DNA from: Paraburkholderia podalyriae
GTDB lineage: Bacteria > Pseudomonadota > Gammaproteobacteria > Burkholderiales > Burkholderiaceae
Assembly: GCF_014397785.1 (NCBI RefSeq)
Contig: NZ_VZQQ01000057.1
Span: 1-37,464 of the forward strand
Reading direction: 5' to 3'
Length of the DNA stretch: 37,464 bases
Positions 6,979 to 15,427 of the stretch are shown piece after piece (position 1 is the first letter of the stretch; each line of letters opens with the position of its first letter). Made by a program: the position numbers and the translations under genes. The notes below the pieces were generated by a model. That model saw only the letters and a program-made list of their open reading frames with translations, made no database searches and was not told where the DNA came from.

Positions 6979-8262
6979 ATGTCCAGAAACGAAATCCTCT
7001 TCGAACGCGCGCAACGCACGATCCCCGGCGGCGTGAATTCGCCGGTGCGGGCTTTCCGCTCCGTCGGCGGCACGCCGCGCTTCGTCGAGCGCGCGCAAGG
7101 CCCGTACTTCTGGGACGCGGACGGCCAGCGCTATACGGACTACATCGGCTCGTGGGGTCCGATGATCCTCGGCCACGTTCATCCCGAAGTGCTCGAAGCC
7201 GTGCAGCGCGTGCTCGCGAATGGTTTCTCGTTCGGCGCGCCGACCGAATCGGAAGTCGAGATCGCCGAGGAAATCTGCAAGCTGGTGCCGTCGATCGAAC
7301 AGGTGCGCATGGTGTCGAGCGGCACCGAGGCGACGATGAGCGCGCTGCGTCTCGCGCGCGGCTTCACGAACCGCAGCCGCATCGTCAAGTTCGAGGGCTG
7401 CTATCACGGGCACGCGGACAGCCTGCTCGTGAAGGCCGGCTCGGGCCTGCTGACCTTCGGCAATCCGACCTCGGCGGGCGTGCCGGTCGATATCGCGAAG
7501 CACACCACCGTGCTCGAATACAACAACGTCGCCGCGCTCGAAGAAGCGTTCAACGCGTTCGGCAACGAGATCGCCTCGGTGATCGTCGAGCCGGTCGCGG
7601 GCAACATGAACCTCGTGCGCGCGACCCCCGAGTTCCTGCAGGCATTGCGGCGCCTGTGCACCGAGTACGGCTCGGTGCTGATTTTCGATGAAGTGATGTG
7701 CGGCTTCCGGGTTGCGCTCGGCGGCGCGCAGCAGCTGTACGGCATCTCGCCTGACCTCACGTGTCTCGGCAAGGTGATCGGTGGCGGCATGCCGGCGGCG
7801 GCGTTCGGCGGCCGGCGCGACATCATGGCGCAGCTGGCGCCGCTCGGCGGCGTCTATCAGGCGGGCACGTTGTCGGGCAATCCGATCGCGGTCGCGGCCG
7901 GCCTGAAGACGCTGCAGCTGATCCAGGCGCCCGGCTTCTACGACACGCTCGCCGCGCGCACCACGCGTCTCGCGCAAGGCCTCGCGCGGGCGGCACGCGA
8001 GGCGGGCGTGCCGTTCGCGGCCGATGCGCTCGGCGGCATGTTCGGCATCTACTTCCGCGAAGCGGTCCCGACGAGCTTCGCCGACGTCACAATGAGCGAT
8101 GTGCCGCGCTTCAACGCGTTCTTCCACAAGATGCTCGACGCGGGCGTGTACTTCGCGCCGTCGGCCTACGAGGCGGGCTTCGTGTCGAGCGCGCACGACG
8201 ACGCCGTGATCGACGCGACGATCGACGCGGCGCGCGGCGCGTTCGCAGCGTTGAAGGGCTGA
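6979..8262 (+). CDS. hemL: Glutamate-1-semialdehyde 2,1-aminomutase
   Basis: This 427-aa PLP enzyme converts glutamate-1-semialdehyde to 5-aminolevulinate, the C5-pathway entry to haem synthesis in the cytoplasm. The sequence is full length: SNEILFERA-type N-terminus, GGVNSPVRAF (17-26), SSGTEATMSALRLARG (113-128), CYHGHAD (141-147), FDEVMCGFR (236-244) and the PLP lysine K265 in GKVIGGGMPAAAFGG. The ATG at 6979 starts at the family's usual position (MSRNEILFERAQ); open frame further upstream is not conserved-looking. It is followed 28 bases later by ribD on the same strand, so the genes may be co-transcribed. Confidence 0.97.
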   Translation: MSRNEILFERAQRTIPGGVNSPVRAFRSVGGTPRFVERAQGPYFWDADGQRYTDYIGSWGPMILGHVHPEVLEAVQRVLANGFSFGAPTESEVEIAEEICKLVPSIEQVRMVSSGTEATMSALRLARGFTNRSRIVKFEGCYHGHADSLLVKAGSGLLTFGNPTSAGVPVDIAKHTTVLEYNNVAALEEAFNAFGNEIASVIVEPVAGNMNLVRATPEFLQALRRLCTEYGSVLIFDEVMCGFRVALGGAQQLYGISPDLTCLGKVIGGGMPAAAFGGRRDIMAQLAPLGGVYQAGTLSGNPIAVAAGLKTLQLIQAPGFYDTLAARTTRLAQGLARAAREAGVPFAADALGGMFGIYFREAVPTSFADVTMSDVPRFNAFFHKMLDAGVYFAPSAYEAGFVSSAHDDAVIDATIDAARGAFAALKG

Positions 8263-8290
8263 CCCAGACACCGCACCACAACGGACACCG

Positions 8291-9442
8291 ATGTTCTCGC
8301 AAACTGATTTTGTCCATATGGAACGCGCGCTCGCGCTCGCGAAGCGCGGCATGTACACGACCGACCCGAATCCGCGCGTCGGTTGCGTGCTCGTCAGAAA
8401 TGGCGAAGTGATCGGCGAAGGCTTCACGCAGCCGGCCGGCCAGGATCACGCCGAGATTCGCGCGTTGAAGGACGCGCGCTCGCGCGGCCACGATCTGCGC
8501 GGCGCGACCGCCTACGTGACGCTCGAACCATGCAGCCATTTCGGCCGCACGCCGCCGTGCGCGAACGCGCTGATCGAAGCGCAGATCGGCCGCGTGATCG
8601 CGGCGATGGAAGATCCCAATCCGCAGGTCTCCGGTCGCGGTCTCGCGATGCTGCGCGAAGCCGGTATCGAAGTTCGCTGCGGGCTGCTCGCGAACGAAGC
8701 GCGGGAGTTGAACATCGGCTTCGTGTCGCGCATGACGCGCGGCCGTCCGTGGGTGCGCATGAAAGTGGCGGCTTCGCTCGATGGCCGCACCGGCTTGCCG
8801 TCGGGCGAAAGCCAGTGGATCACGAGCGCGGCAGCGCGTGCCGACGGCCACGCTTGGCGCGCGCGCGCGTCTGCGATCCTGACCGGCATCGGCACCGTCC
8901 GCGAGGACGATCCGCGCATGACCGTGCGCGCGGTCGATACGCCGCGCCAGCCGCACCGCGTGCTGATCGACAGCCAGCTCGACGTGCCGCTCGACGCGCA
9001 GATCCTGGCCGGCGCACCGACACTGATCTTCTGCGGCGAGTTCGATGCGCGTCTCGAAGAACGCGCGAGCGCGCTGCGCGAGCGCGGCGCCGAGATCGTG
9101 CCGCTGCCGAACGCGTTCGGCAAGGTGGATCTGCCGCGCATGCTGGGCATACTCGGCGAGCGCAACGTCAACGAGTTGCACGTCGAAGCCGGCTACAAGC
9201 TGAACGGCTCGCTGTTGCGCGAAGGCTGCGTCGATGAACTGCTCTTGTATCTCGCGCCGAGCCTGCTCGGCATGGACTCGATGAGCATGTTCAATCTGGC
9301 CTCGCCCGATCTGCTCGAAGACCGCGTCAAGCTGAATTTCCATACGGTCGAGCGGATCGGCGACGATCTGCGGATCCTCGCGCGCTTCGCACCGACAGCC
9401 GTACCCGGGACCGACGCCGTGTCCCCCACCGTTTCGAAATGA
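8291..9442 (+). CDS. ribD: Bifunctional riboflavin deaminase/reductase RibD
   Basis: This 383-aa protein catalyses the second and third steps of riboflavin synthesis: deamination of the pyrimidine ring, then NADPH-dependent reduction of the ribosyl side chain. The N-terminal deaminase domain has the zinc site HAE (H53, E55) and PC-SHFGRTPPC (C81, C90). The C-terminal reductase domain starts at about residue 150 with WVRMKVAASLDGRTGLPSGESQWIT and includes GIGTVREDDPRMTVR and a late ELHVEAGYKLNGSLL. Length is normal. It lies between hemL and ribE, 15 bases before the latter. Confidence 0.97.
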   Translation: MFSQTDFVHMERALALAKRGMYTTDPNPRVGCVLVRNGEVIGEGFTQPAGQDHAEIRALKDARSRGHDLRGATAYVTLEPCSHFGRTPPCANALIEAQIGRVIAAMEDPNPQVSGRGLAMLREAGIEVRCGLLANEARELNIGFVSRMTRGRPWVRMKVAASLDGRTGLPSGESQWITSAAARADGHAWRARASAILTGIGTVREDDPRMTVRAVDTPRQPHRVLIDSQLDVPLDAQILAGAPTLIFCGEFDARLEERASALRERGAEIVPLPNAFGKVDLPRMLGILGERNVNELHVEAGYKLNGSLLREGCVDELLLYLAPSLLGMDSMSMFNLASPDLLEDRVKLNFHTVERIGDDLRILARFAPTAVPGTDAVSPTVSK

Positions 9443-9457
9443 TCAAGGACTAGCACG

Positions 9458-10087
9458 ATGTTTACAGGGATCGTCGCGGCAGTGGGCCGCATCGAATCAG
9501 TCAAGCCGCTCGGCACGGGCGGCGACGCGGGCGTGCGCCTGAACGTCGAGGCCGGCGGGCTCGACCTCGCCGACGTGCAACTCGGCGACAGCATCACGAT
9601 CCAGGGCGCCTGCATGACGGTGGTCGCGAAGACCGCTCATTCGTTCGAAGTCGATGTGTCGCGCGAAAGCCTGAACCGCACGGCCGGTCTCGGCGAAACC
9701 GGCGAGGTCAATCTCGAGAAAGCGTTGCGCGCGCATGACCGGCTCGGCGGACATATCGTGTCCGGGCACGTCGACGGGCTCGGCACCGTCACGCGTTTTG
9801 CGCCGGTCGGCGAATCGCACGAGCTGCGCATTCTCGCGCCGCGCGAGATCGGCCGCTATCTGGCGTACAAGGGATCGATTACGGTCAATGGCGTGAGCCT
9901 GACCGTGAATTCCGTCGATGACCGCGACGATGGCTGCGAGTTTTCGATCAATCTGATCCCGCATACCGTGCAGGTGACGGCGCTCAAGCATCTGCGCGAG
10001 GGCGCGCGGGTGAATCTGGAAATCGATCTGATTGCGCGGTATGTGGAGCGGATGTTGTCGACGGCTTCGCCCATAGGACAGTCTTGA
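9458..10087 (+). CDS. ribE: Riboflavin synthase, alpha subunit
   Basis: This 209-aa protein dismutates two molecules of 6,7-dimethyl-8-ribityllumazine to riboflavin. It contains two lumazine-binding repeats: MFTGIVAAVGRIE at residues 1-13 opens the first, and GHIVSGHVDGLG (about residues 98-109) opens the second. It also has GDSITIQGACMTV and the paired KGSITVNGVSLTVN. The start is fixed by the invariant MFTGIV. It is 15 bases after ribD with AAGGA upstream, so it forms an operon with ribD. The remaining pathway genes ribBA and ribH lie 8 kb to the right. Some annotations call this gene ribC. Confidence 0.96.
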   Translation: MFTGIVAAVGRIESVKPLGTGGDAGVRLNVEAGGLDLADVQLGDSITIQGACMTVVAKTAHSFEVDVSRESLNRTAGLGETGEVNLEKALRAHDRLGGHIVSGHVDGLGTVTRFAPVGESHELRILAPREIGRYLAYKGSITVNGVSLTVNSVDDRDDGCEFSINLIPHTVQVTALKHLREGARVNLEIDLIARYVERMLSTASPIGQS

Positions 10088-10345
10088 TTCGCGAAGCAGC
10101 CCGAGACCGCCGCAGCCTCAGACAGATTCCGACCGCACCTGGCACCTGAGGTCGAGCAAGTCTTCCGCATGTAGCTGAGCGCGGCGTGGAGGCGTCCATA
10201 GTCGACACCCGCGACCTCGCACACCGGCCCATTTGCGCCCGCACGCTCGACGCCGATAGCGTCGAAACCGACATCGCTTTCGAGGTCGATATGCGCGAGT
10301 GAAGCGTCGGGCTCGATCAGATGATCGCCCAACAGCCGGGCAACG
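10088..10345. other. Intergenic region without a recognisable gene
   Basis: About 260 bases between ribE and the end of the cat operon. Several open frames exist on both strands, but none has a ribosome-binding site or a family pattern I recognise, and third-position GC bias is weak. It could hold a decayed gene. Apart from the terminator next to catA, I see no signal. Confidence 0.5.
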
Positions 10346-10377
10346 AAAGGCGGCGGCCGTGTCGCCACGCCGCCGCC
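10346..10377 (-). terminator. Probable terminator of catBCA
   Basis: GGCGGCGGC (10349-10357) and GCCGCCGCC (10369-10377) form a 9-bp GC-only stem with an 11-base loop. On the minus strand the stem is followed by a short TTT, and it begins just 9 bases after the catA stop. The uridine tract is short, so termination may be partial. Confidence 0.5.
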
Positions 10378-10386
10378 CTCGTGCGA

Positions 10387-11322
10387 TTACGCTTCGGCCG
10401 AAGCGCGCAGACGATGGACCAGCTGGTTGTCCTTACCCTCTACCAGCGGCGTAATCGTCAAGTTGAACTCGATGTCCTTGTAGGTATCGGCCTTCAGTCC
10501 CAGCGCCGCGCCACCGGTCTTCTCGGCGACCGGCGGAATCAGCTCTTCGCGCGTGGCGTAGGCGAAGTCGTCCCAGATCAGCGGATCGCCTTCGATGTTG
10601 AACTGCGTGGTCAGCTTGCGATGGCCGTCGCTGCTGACGAAGAGGTGCACGTGCGCCGGACGGTTGCCGTGACGGCCCAGCACGTTCAGCAGCCGCTGTG
10701 TCGAGCCGTGCGGCGGGCAGCCGTAGCCGACCGGCATCAGTGTGCGGAACTCGTACCTGCCGTCGGCGCCGGTCTTCACCGCGCCGCGCAGGTTGAATTC
10801 GCTTTGCGCGCCGGTCGGATCGAAATGCGAGTAGAAGCCTTTCGAGTTAGCGTGCCAGCACTCGACGATCGCGTCCGCGACCGGCTTGCCGTCCAGATCC
10901 TTGACCGTGCCGCGAATCACGAGCGGGCCCGCGTCTTCGTCCGGGTTGACGTCGATCTTCGAGACGCCCTCGCGCACCGTCGCGCCGGCGACGTACAGCG
11001 GGCCTTCGATCGTACGCGGCGTGCCGCCTTCGAGACCGATCGCCTTGTCGGCGGCGTCCATGCGGATGTCGAGGTACTTTTCGAGGCCGAGGCCGGCCGC
11101 GAGCAGCGCCGCTTCGCCGTCCTGACCGAGCTTGTTCAGATAGTTGACGCCGGCCCAGACTTCGTCGGGCGTGATGTCGAGGTCATCGATTGCCTTGAAC
11201 AGGTCTCCCAGCAGACGGAAAACGATCTGCTGGAAACGTGCGTCGCCGTTGCCGGCATCGACGTTGGAAGCGGCTTTCAGCAGATCCTGCACTTCTTTGG
11301 TTTCAAAAACTTTGACGCTCAC
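10387..11322 (-). CDS. catA: Catechol 1,2-dioxygenase
   Basis: This 311-aa intradiol dioxygenase opens catechol to cis,cis-muconate with O2. All four Fe(III) ligands are present at the canonical numbers: Y164 (GFYSHF), Y200 (MPVGYG), H224 and H226 (RPAHVHLF). The N-terminal dimerisation/lipid-binding helical domain (about residues 1-105) precedes the catalytic beta-sandwich that starts at GPLYVAGA. The start is a GTG at 11322 with GGAG nine bases upstream, giving MSVKVFETKEV. It is the last gene of the leftward catB-catC-catA operon, 78 bases after catC. Confidence 0.97.
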   Translation of the reverse strand: MSVKVFETKEVQDLLKAASNVDAGNGDARFQQIVFRLLGDLFKAIDDLDITPDEVWAGVNYLNKLGQDGEAALLAAGLGLEKYLDIRMDAADKAIGLEGGTPRTIEGPLYVAGATVREGVSKIDVNPDEDAGPLVIRGTVKDLDGKPVADAIVECWHANSKGFYSHFDPTGAQSEFNLRGAVKTGADGRYEFRTLMPVGYGCPPHGSTQRLLNVLGRHGNRPAHVHLFVSSDGHRKLTTQFNIEGDPLIWDDFAYATREELIPPVAEKTGGAALGLKADTYKDIEFNLTITPLVEGKDNQLVHRLRASAEA

Positions 11323-11400
11323 GATGACTGTCTCCAGTTTGTATTGGGAAAATGATGGCTTTGGATGCGCTCGCCTTCAAACAGCGCCTGGCCCCTGGGC

Positions 11401-11691
11401 TCAGATGTCGTCGTCCCGAATCGACGACGGGTGACGACACAGAGGCGTCACCAAAATCTTCATGTACGGGAACAGAGGCAAGCCGGACAGAATGTCGTGA
11501 AGTTCGGCATTGCTCTGTACATCGAAGATGCTGTAATTCGCGTACTCGCCAACGAGGCGCCAGATATGACGCCACTTGCCGCTACGCTGGAGTTCCTGCG
11601 AGTAAGCCTTCTCGCGCGTCTTGATTTCGTTCGCCACTTCGGCCGGCATGTCGACCGGCAGGTACACGTCCATTCGTACATGGAAAAGCAT
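11401..11691 (-). CDS. catC: Muconolactone delta-isomerase
   Basis: This 96-aa protein is the usual length for muconolactone isomerase, which turns (+)-muconolactone into beta-ketoadipate enol-lactone. It has the family start MLFHVRMDVYLPVDMP, the central WRHIWRLVGEYANYSIFDV and the C-terminal LSGLPLFPYMKILVTPL. Family members form ferredoxin-like decamers. It lies 27 bases after the catB stop, with AGAGGA before the ATG, and 78 bases before catA. Confidence 0.97.
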   Translation of the reverse strand: MLFHVRMDVYLPVDMPAEVANEIKTREKAYSQELQRSGKWRHIWRLVGEYANYSIFDVQSNAELHDILSGLPLFPYMKILVTPLCRHPSSIRDDDI

Positions 11692-11718
11692 CGTTGAGTC
11701 CTCTTGATCGGAATCCGT

Positions 11719-12855
11719 TTAGCGGGTGACTTTCATCAGCCCGTCTCGCGTGAATCGCTTGACCTTCGCGTCGTCGAGTTCGATGCCGAGACCCGGGCCG
11801 TTCGGCACGGTCAGCTCGAAGTCGCTGTAATCGAGCGGTGTGGTCAGAATTTCTTCGGTGATCAGCAACGGCCCGAACAGCTCGGTGCCCCATTGCAGAT
11901 TCGCGAAGCTCGCGAACAGATGCGCCGACGCCACCGTGCTGAACGCACCTTCGAGCATCGTGCCGCCGTACAACTCGATGCCGGCGGCATCGGCGATCGC
12001 GGCCACGCGCTGAGCGGCGAACAGGCCGCCGCTCTGTTCGATCTTGATCGCGAACACATCGGCGCCGCCGTTCTTCGCGATTTCGAACGCGCTGTCCGGA
12101 CCTTGCAGGACTTCGTCGGCCATCAGCGCGACGGGGAAACGGCGCATCAGGCGCGCGAGCGCGGCGGCGGACGCGACCGGCTGCTCGACCAGATCGCAGC
12201 CCGCGTCGGCCAGCGCCGGAATCGCCCACGCGGCCTGCGTCTCGCCCCACGCCATGTTGACGTCGACGCGCACCGCGGCGCGCTCGCCGAGCGCCTTCTT
12301 GATGTCGGCGACGTGCTTGATGTCGGTCTTCAGTTCCTTCGCGCCGATCTTCAGCTTGAAGACCTTGTGCCGGCGCACGTCGAGCATATGCTCGGCTTCG
12401 CCGATGTCCTTCGCGGTGTCGCCCGACGCGAGCGTCCACGCAACCGGCAGGCGCTCACGACGACGGCCGCCGAGCAGCTCGCTCACCGGCACGCCGAGGC
12501 GCTTGCCCTGTGCGTCGAGCAGCGCGGTTTCGAGTGCGCTCTTCGAGAAATGATTGAGCTTGACCAGCTTGCCGAGGTGCGCCATCAGCGCCTGAATCCG
12601 CGTCGCGTCCTTGCCGATCATCGCCGGCGCGAAGTAGGCGTCGATCGCGAGCTTCATTGCTTCGGGGCTTTCCGGGCCGTAGGCCATTCCGGCGATCGTG
12701 GTGCCTTCGCCGACCCCGACGATGCCGTCGCTGCAATACACCTTGACCAGCATCAGCGTCTGCCCGTACATCGTGGCGACCGACAGCTTGTGAGGGCGGA
12801 TCGTCGGCAGATCGACGAGGCGGGTTTCGATACGTTCGATGGTCGCTTGGATCAT
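11719..12855 (-). CDS. catB: Muconate cycloisomerase
   Basis: This 378-aa enolase-superfamily enzyme cyclises cis,cis-muconate to muconolactone. Catalytic features: the K-x-K motif KLKIG (K167, K169), metal ligands D198 (VDVN), E224 (VEQP) and D247 (ADEV), and the second lysine K271 in IKIEQSGG. The N-terminal capping domain (residues 1-130) contains HKLSVATMYGQTLMLV, typical of CatB rather than of chloromuconate enzymes, though specificity cannot be proven by eye. It is the first gene of catBCA. The ATG at 12855 lacks a strong ribosome-binding site. The operator/promoter lies 35-100 bases upstream. Confidence 0.95.
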   Translation of the reverse strand: MIQATIERIETRLVDLPTIRPHKLSVATMYGQTLMLVKVYCSDGIVGVGEGTTIAGMAYGPESPEAMKLAIDAYFAPAMIGKDATRIQALMAHLGKLVKLNHFSKSALETALLDAQGKRLGVPVSELLGGRRRERLPVAWTLASGDTAKDIGEAEHMLDVRRHKVFKLKIGAKELKTDIKHVADIKKALGERAAVRVDVNMAWGETQAAWAIPALADAGCDLVEQPVASAAALARLMRRFPVALMADEVLQGPDSAFEIAKNGGADVFAIKIEQSGGLFAAQRVAAIADAAGIELYGGTMLEGAFSTVASAHLFASFANLQWGTELFGPLLITEEILTTPLDYSDFELTVPNGPGLGIELDDAKVKRFTRDGLMKVTR

Positions 12856-12890
12856 GGAGGCGGCTACGAGAAGTGGGTTTATTGGTCCTT

Positions 12891-12956
12891 TTTATACCCT
12901 TCGCCCGTTTCGCCCGTCCAATACTTTTCCCGTCCTTTTTCATACCCACAGGGTAT
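12891..12956 (-). promoter_or_regulatory. catBCA promoter with CatM/BenM-type LysR operator
   Basis: Reading leftwards there is a perfect 15-bp dyad ATACCCACAGGGTAT (12942-12956) of the form ATAC-N7-GTAT, the binding motif known for CatM/BenM-type LysR regulators. A second imperfect copy ATAC-N7-GTCC (12921-12935) is centred 21 bp (two helical turns) closer to the gene and touches the -35. The -35 TTGGAC is at 12916-12921 and the -10 TATAAA at 12891-12896, with a 19-bp spacer that fits an activator-dependent promoter. The predicted start is near 12884, putting the dyad at about -65, where LysR recognition sites usually lie. Confidence 0.8.
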
Positions 12957-13128
12957 GGTGAGGGCAGAAAGCCCGGCCTTTCTAGGGATTTTGCATTGCA
13001 CCATGCGCATCGCGCATTGAAGAATGCGAGCGTTTTCGCGCTTCAAAGTGATTTGCGTCTAGCTTCGATGCACAGAGAGCATGTTGTCATCGCATCGGAT
13101 GCACGCGGAGCCGCTGACGGCTACCAGG

Positions 13129-14772
13129 CTATAGCTCGCCGCGCGCGGCCAGCGCGACGATCCGGTCGGCGGTGCGGCACGCGATCGCCTGGATCGTCAG
13201 CGACGGATTCACGCCGCCGACGGTCGGAAACACCGAGCCGTCGCACACCCACAGGTTGCGGATGTCCCAGCTGCGGCAGTCCGCATCGACGACGCTCGTC
13301 GCCGGATCGTCGCCCATGCGCGCGGTGCCGTTCAGGTGGCAGGTGTCGTCGGTCTCGCGCCAGAGCTCCTTGCCACCGGCGGCCGCAAGCGCCTGCTCCA
13401 TGAAGTCGAGCGAATGCGCGATGAGCCGCTTGTCGTTGTCGCACCATGAATAGGTGACGCGCGCGATCGGCAGCCCGTACTGGTCTTTCTCGTCGGCAAG
13501 CGTCACGTGGTTGCGCTGCTGCGGCAGCATCTCGCCGACGATCTTCAACCCCGCCTGATGGTTGTACTTGAGCATCTCCGCGCCGAGCGCGTCGCCCCAC
13601 AGGCCGCGACCGTTCTGCGACGCGACCCACGCGTTGGGCAACGGTCCCTGGCTCATGTATGCATAGCCGCCGAAGAAATCCTTGCCCTTGTCCTCGTAGT
13701 TCCAGTGCTCGGTGATCGACAGCGACGGCGGCCCCTTGTACCAGCGGATGTCGTCATCGAAGGTGCCGTAGACGGCCTGGTTCGATTGCGCCATCAGATA
13801 TTTGCCGACGAGTCCCGAGCTGTTCGCGAGTCCGTCCGGAAAGCGGCTGTTGGCCGACATCAGCAACAGGCGCGGCGTCTCGATCGCGTAGCCGGCCACC
13901 ACCACGTTCTTCGCGCGCTGGAATTGCCAACGCCCTTCGCGCAGATATTCGACGCCGCTGGCGAGCCCCGCGTCGTTGGTGACGACGCGGCCGACCATCG
14001 CCAGATCGCGCACTTCGGCGCCGGCTCGCACCGCGCGCGGAATCCACGTGACGAGCGCGCTTTGCTTCGCGTTGGTCGCGCAGCCGGACACGCAGAAACC
14101 ACGGTACACGCACGGATGCGCGCGGCCGCGCGGCGCCGAGATGGTCGCGAGCGGCGTCGGGCTCCAGCCGATGCCGAGCGCCTCGGCGCCGCGCGCGAGC
14201 ACCAACGCCGCCGCGTTCAGTTCATGCGCGCGATACGGATAGCGCGGCCGCTTCGGCCCCCACGGGTAGTTGACCGGTCCGGAGATTTTCAGTGCGTTCT
14301 CGACCTCGCCGTAGTAGCGCCACATCTCGCGCCAGTCGAGCGGCCAGTCGGCGCCATAGCCGAGCACGCTGCGCGACTTGAACCACTCGGGCCGAAAGCG
14401 CAGCGACACCATCGCGAAATGGACCGTGCTGCCGCCCACCGCCTTGCCGCTGTTGTTGTTGCCGAGCTTCAACGGATTGTCGCCATCGCAGATACGCTCG
14501 TCGGTCCAGAACAGTTTTTCCTGATGCGCTTCGTCGGACGCGAACTCTTCGAGCGGACGCCACCACGCGCCGGCATCGAACGCGACGATCTTGAAGCCTT
14601 TCTCCGCGAGCCGGCACGCAAGCGTGCCACCGCCGGCGCCGGTGCCGACGATCGCGAAATCGACCTCCTCGCTGTCAGCGTACGTGCGCATCGGCACCCA
14701 GCCGCCGCGCTGAAACACGTCGGGTGCGCGGCCGTCCTTGCCGCGCGGCCGTTGTTGCGCGTCATCGGACAC
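13129..14772 (-). CDS. GMC-family FAD oxidoreductase (gluconate 2-dehydrogenase large-subunit type)
   Basis: This 547-aa protein has a dinucleotide-binding motif VDFAIVGTGAGGGTLACRL near residues 37-55 and the GMC active-site end: HLNGTARMG with its histidine, then GGVNPSLTIQA with the paired asparagine. Family members of this shape are FAD subunits of membrane-bound dehydrogenases for gluconate, 2-ketogluconate or sorbitol. Its start overlaps by 11 bases the end of a gluconate-2-dehydrogenase-subunit-3-like gene, supporting a two-subunit enzyme. No cytochrome c subunit is encoded next to it, so the electron acceptor is unknown. There is no N-terminal signal peptide; export could depend on the partner. 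Substrate not predictable. Confidence 0.85.
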   Translation of the reverse strand: MSDDAQQRPRGKDGRAPDVFQRGGWVPMRTYADSEEVDFAIVGTGAGGGTLACRLAEKGFKIVAFDAGAWWRPLEEFASDEAHQEKLFWTDERICDGDNPLKLGNNNSGKAVGGSTVHFAMVSLRFRPEWFKSRSVLGYGADWPLDWREMWRYYGEVENALKISGPVNYPWGPKRPRYPYRAHELNAAALVLARGAEALGIGWSPTPLATISAPRGRAHPCVYRGFCVSGCATNAKQSALVTWIPRAVRAGAEVRDLAMVGRVVTNDAGLASGVEYLREGRWQFQRAKNVVVAGYAIETPRLLLMSANSRFPDGLANSSGLVGKYLMAQSNQAVYGTFDDDIRWYKGPPSLSITEHWNYEDKGKDFFGGYAYMSQGPLPNAWVASQNGRGLWGDALGAEMLKYNHQAGLKIVGEMLPQQRNHVTLADEKDQYGLPIARVTYSWCDNDKRLIAHSLDFMEQALAAAGGKELWRETDDTCHLNGTARMGDDPATSVVDADCRSWDIRNLWVCDGSVFPTVGGVNPSLTIQAIACRTADRIVALAARGEL

Positions 14773-15427
14773 GGCGGTTCTCCTTCGCGGCCTGCTGATG
14801 GGTGTCGGGCGTCGCTTCGACCGCCTCCCACGGATCGCGCCGGTTCAGGTACATGCGCACATAGCCGCGCGGATTCGCCGGGCCGCCGAAGCCGATCTCG
14901 CTCCACGCGTGCGGGTGCGAGTAGTAGAGGCCGCAGATGTCGTGCAGCACGCGCTCGCCGAAGAACAGCTTCGACGGCATGCCGCGCCACGCGGGGTTCG
15001 TCAGTTCGCCGCGCTGCATCTCGCCGAGCAGCGCGATCTGTGTATCTTCCGCGAGGCTCGCGAACGGCAGGCCGCCGCGCTCGCGGCACTCGGCATCGAG
15101 CGCGGCGAGGCCGATGCGCCAGGCGTCGCGCATCGGCGGCAAGCGGGCGTCGCGGTAGCCGTCGTTGCTGTTGCCGGCGAGGCGCGCGTCGAGCAGCGCG
15201 GCGAGCGGCACGACCGGTTGCGCATTCGCTTGCGGCACGATGCGGGCGCATAGCGGTGTGACCGCGAGCCACTCGACGGCGTTGAAAAAGCGCGGCTCGA
15301 GCGGTGTCGCGAGGCGCTCGGCGATCACCGCGCGGGTGTGCGCGTCCCACGACGGCGTCGTGCGTTTGTCGAGCACGTCATAGTCGGGATAGTGGGTGGC
15401 TCGGGTCGAGCGTGGTCCGTTGGTCAT
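14762..15427 (-). CDS. Gluconate 2-dehydrogenase subunit 3-like protein
   Basis: The 221-aa protein contains FFNAVEWLAVTPLCARIVP, AALLDARLAGNSNDGYRDARLPPMRDAWRIGLAALD and the C-terminal FFGERVLHDICGLYYSHPHAWSEIGFGGPANPRGY. These are typical of the gluconate 2-dehydrogenase subunit 3 family (PF13618). Known members carry a Tat signal that escorts the folded FAD subunit; here the N-terminus (MTNGPRSTRATHYPDYD) has no twin-arginine signal, so the complex may be cytoplasmic. Coupling is tight: its ATG overlaps the previous stop as ATGA, and its end overlaps the GMC start by 11 bases. Confidence 0.8.
   Translation of the reverse strand: MTNGPRSTRATHYPDYDVLDKRTTPSWDAHTRAVIAERLATPLEPRFFNAVEWLAVTPLCARIVPQANAQPVVPLAALLDARLAGNSNDGYRDARLPPMRDAWRIGLAALDAECRERGGLPFASLAEDTQIALLGEMQRGELTNPAWRGMPSKLFFGERVLHDICGLYYSHPHAWSEIGFGGPANPRGYVRMYLNRRDPWEAVEATPDTHQQAAKENRRVR

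Noticed and set aside
6814..8427. 537-aa minus-strand frame across hemL, and similar long minus-strand frames over ribD and the aminotransferase
   Set aside because: They are arginine/histidine-rich shadows of well-recognised genes on the other strand, caused by high third-position GC.
10321..11355. 344-aa plus-strand frame across catA
   Set aside because: Shadow of catA, which has all four iron ligands; the plus-strand translation has no family pattern.
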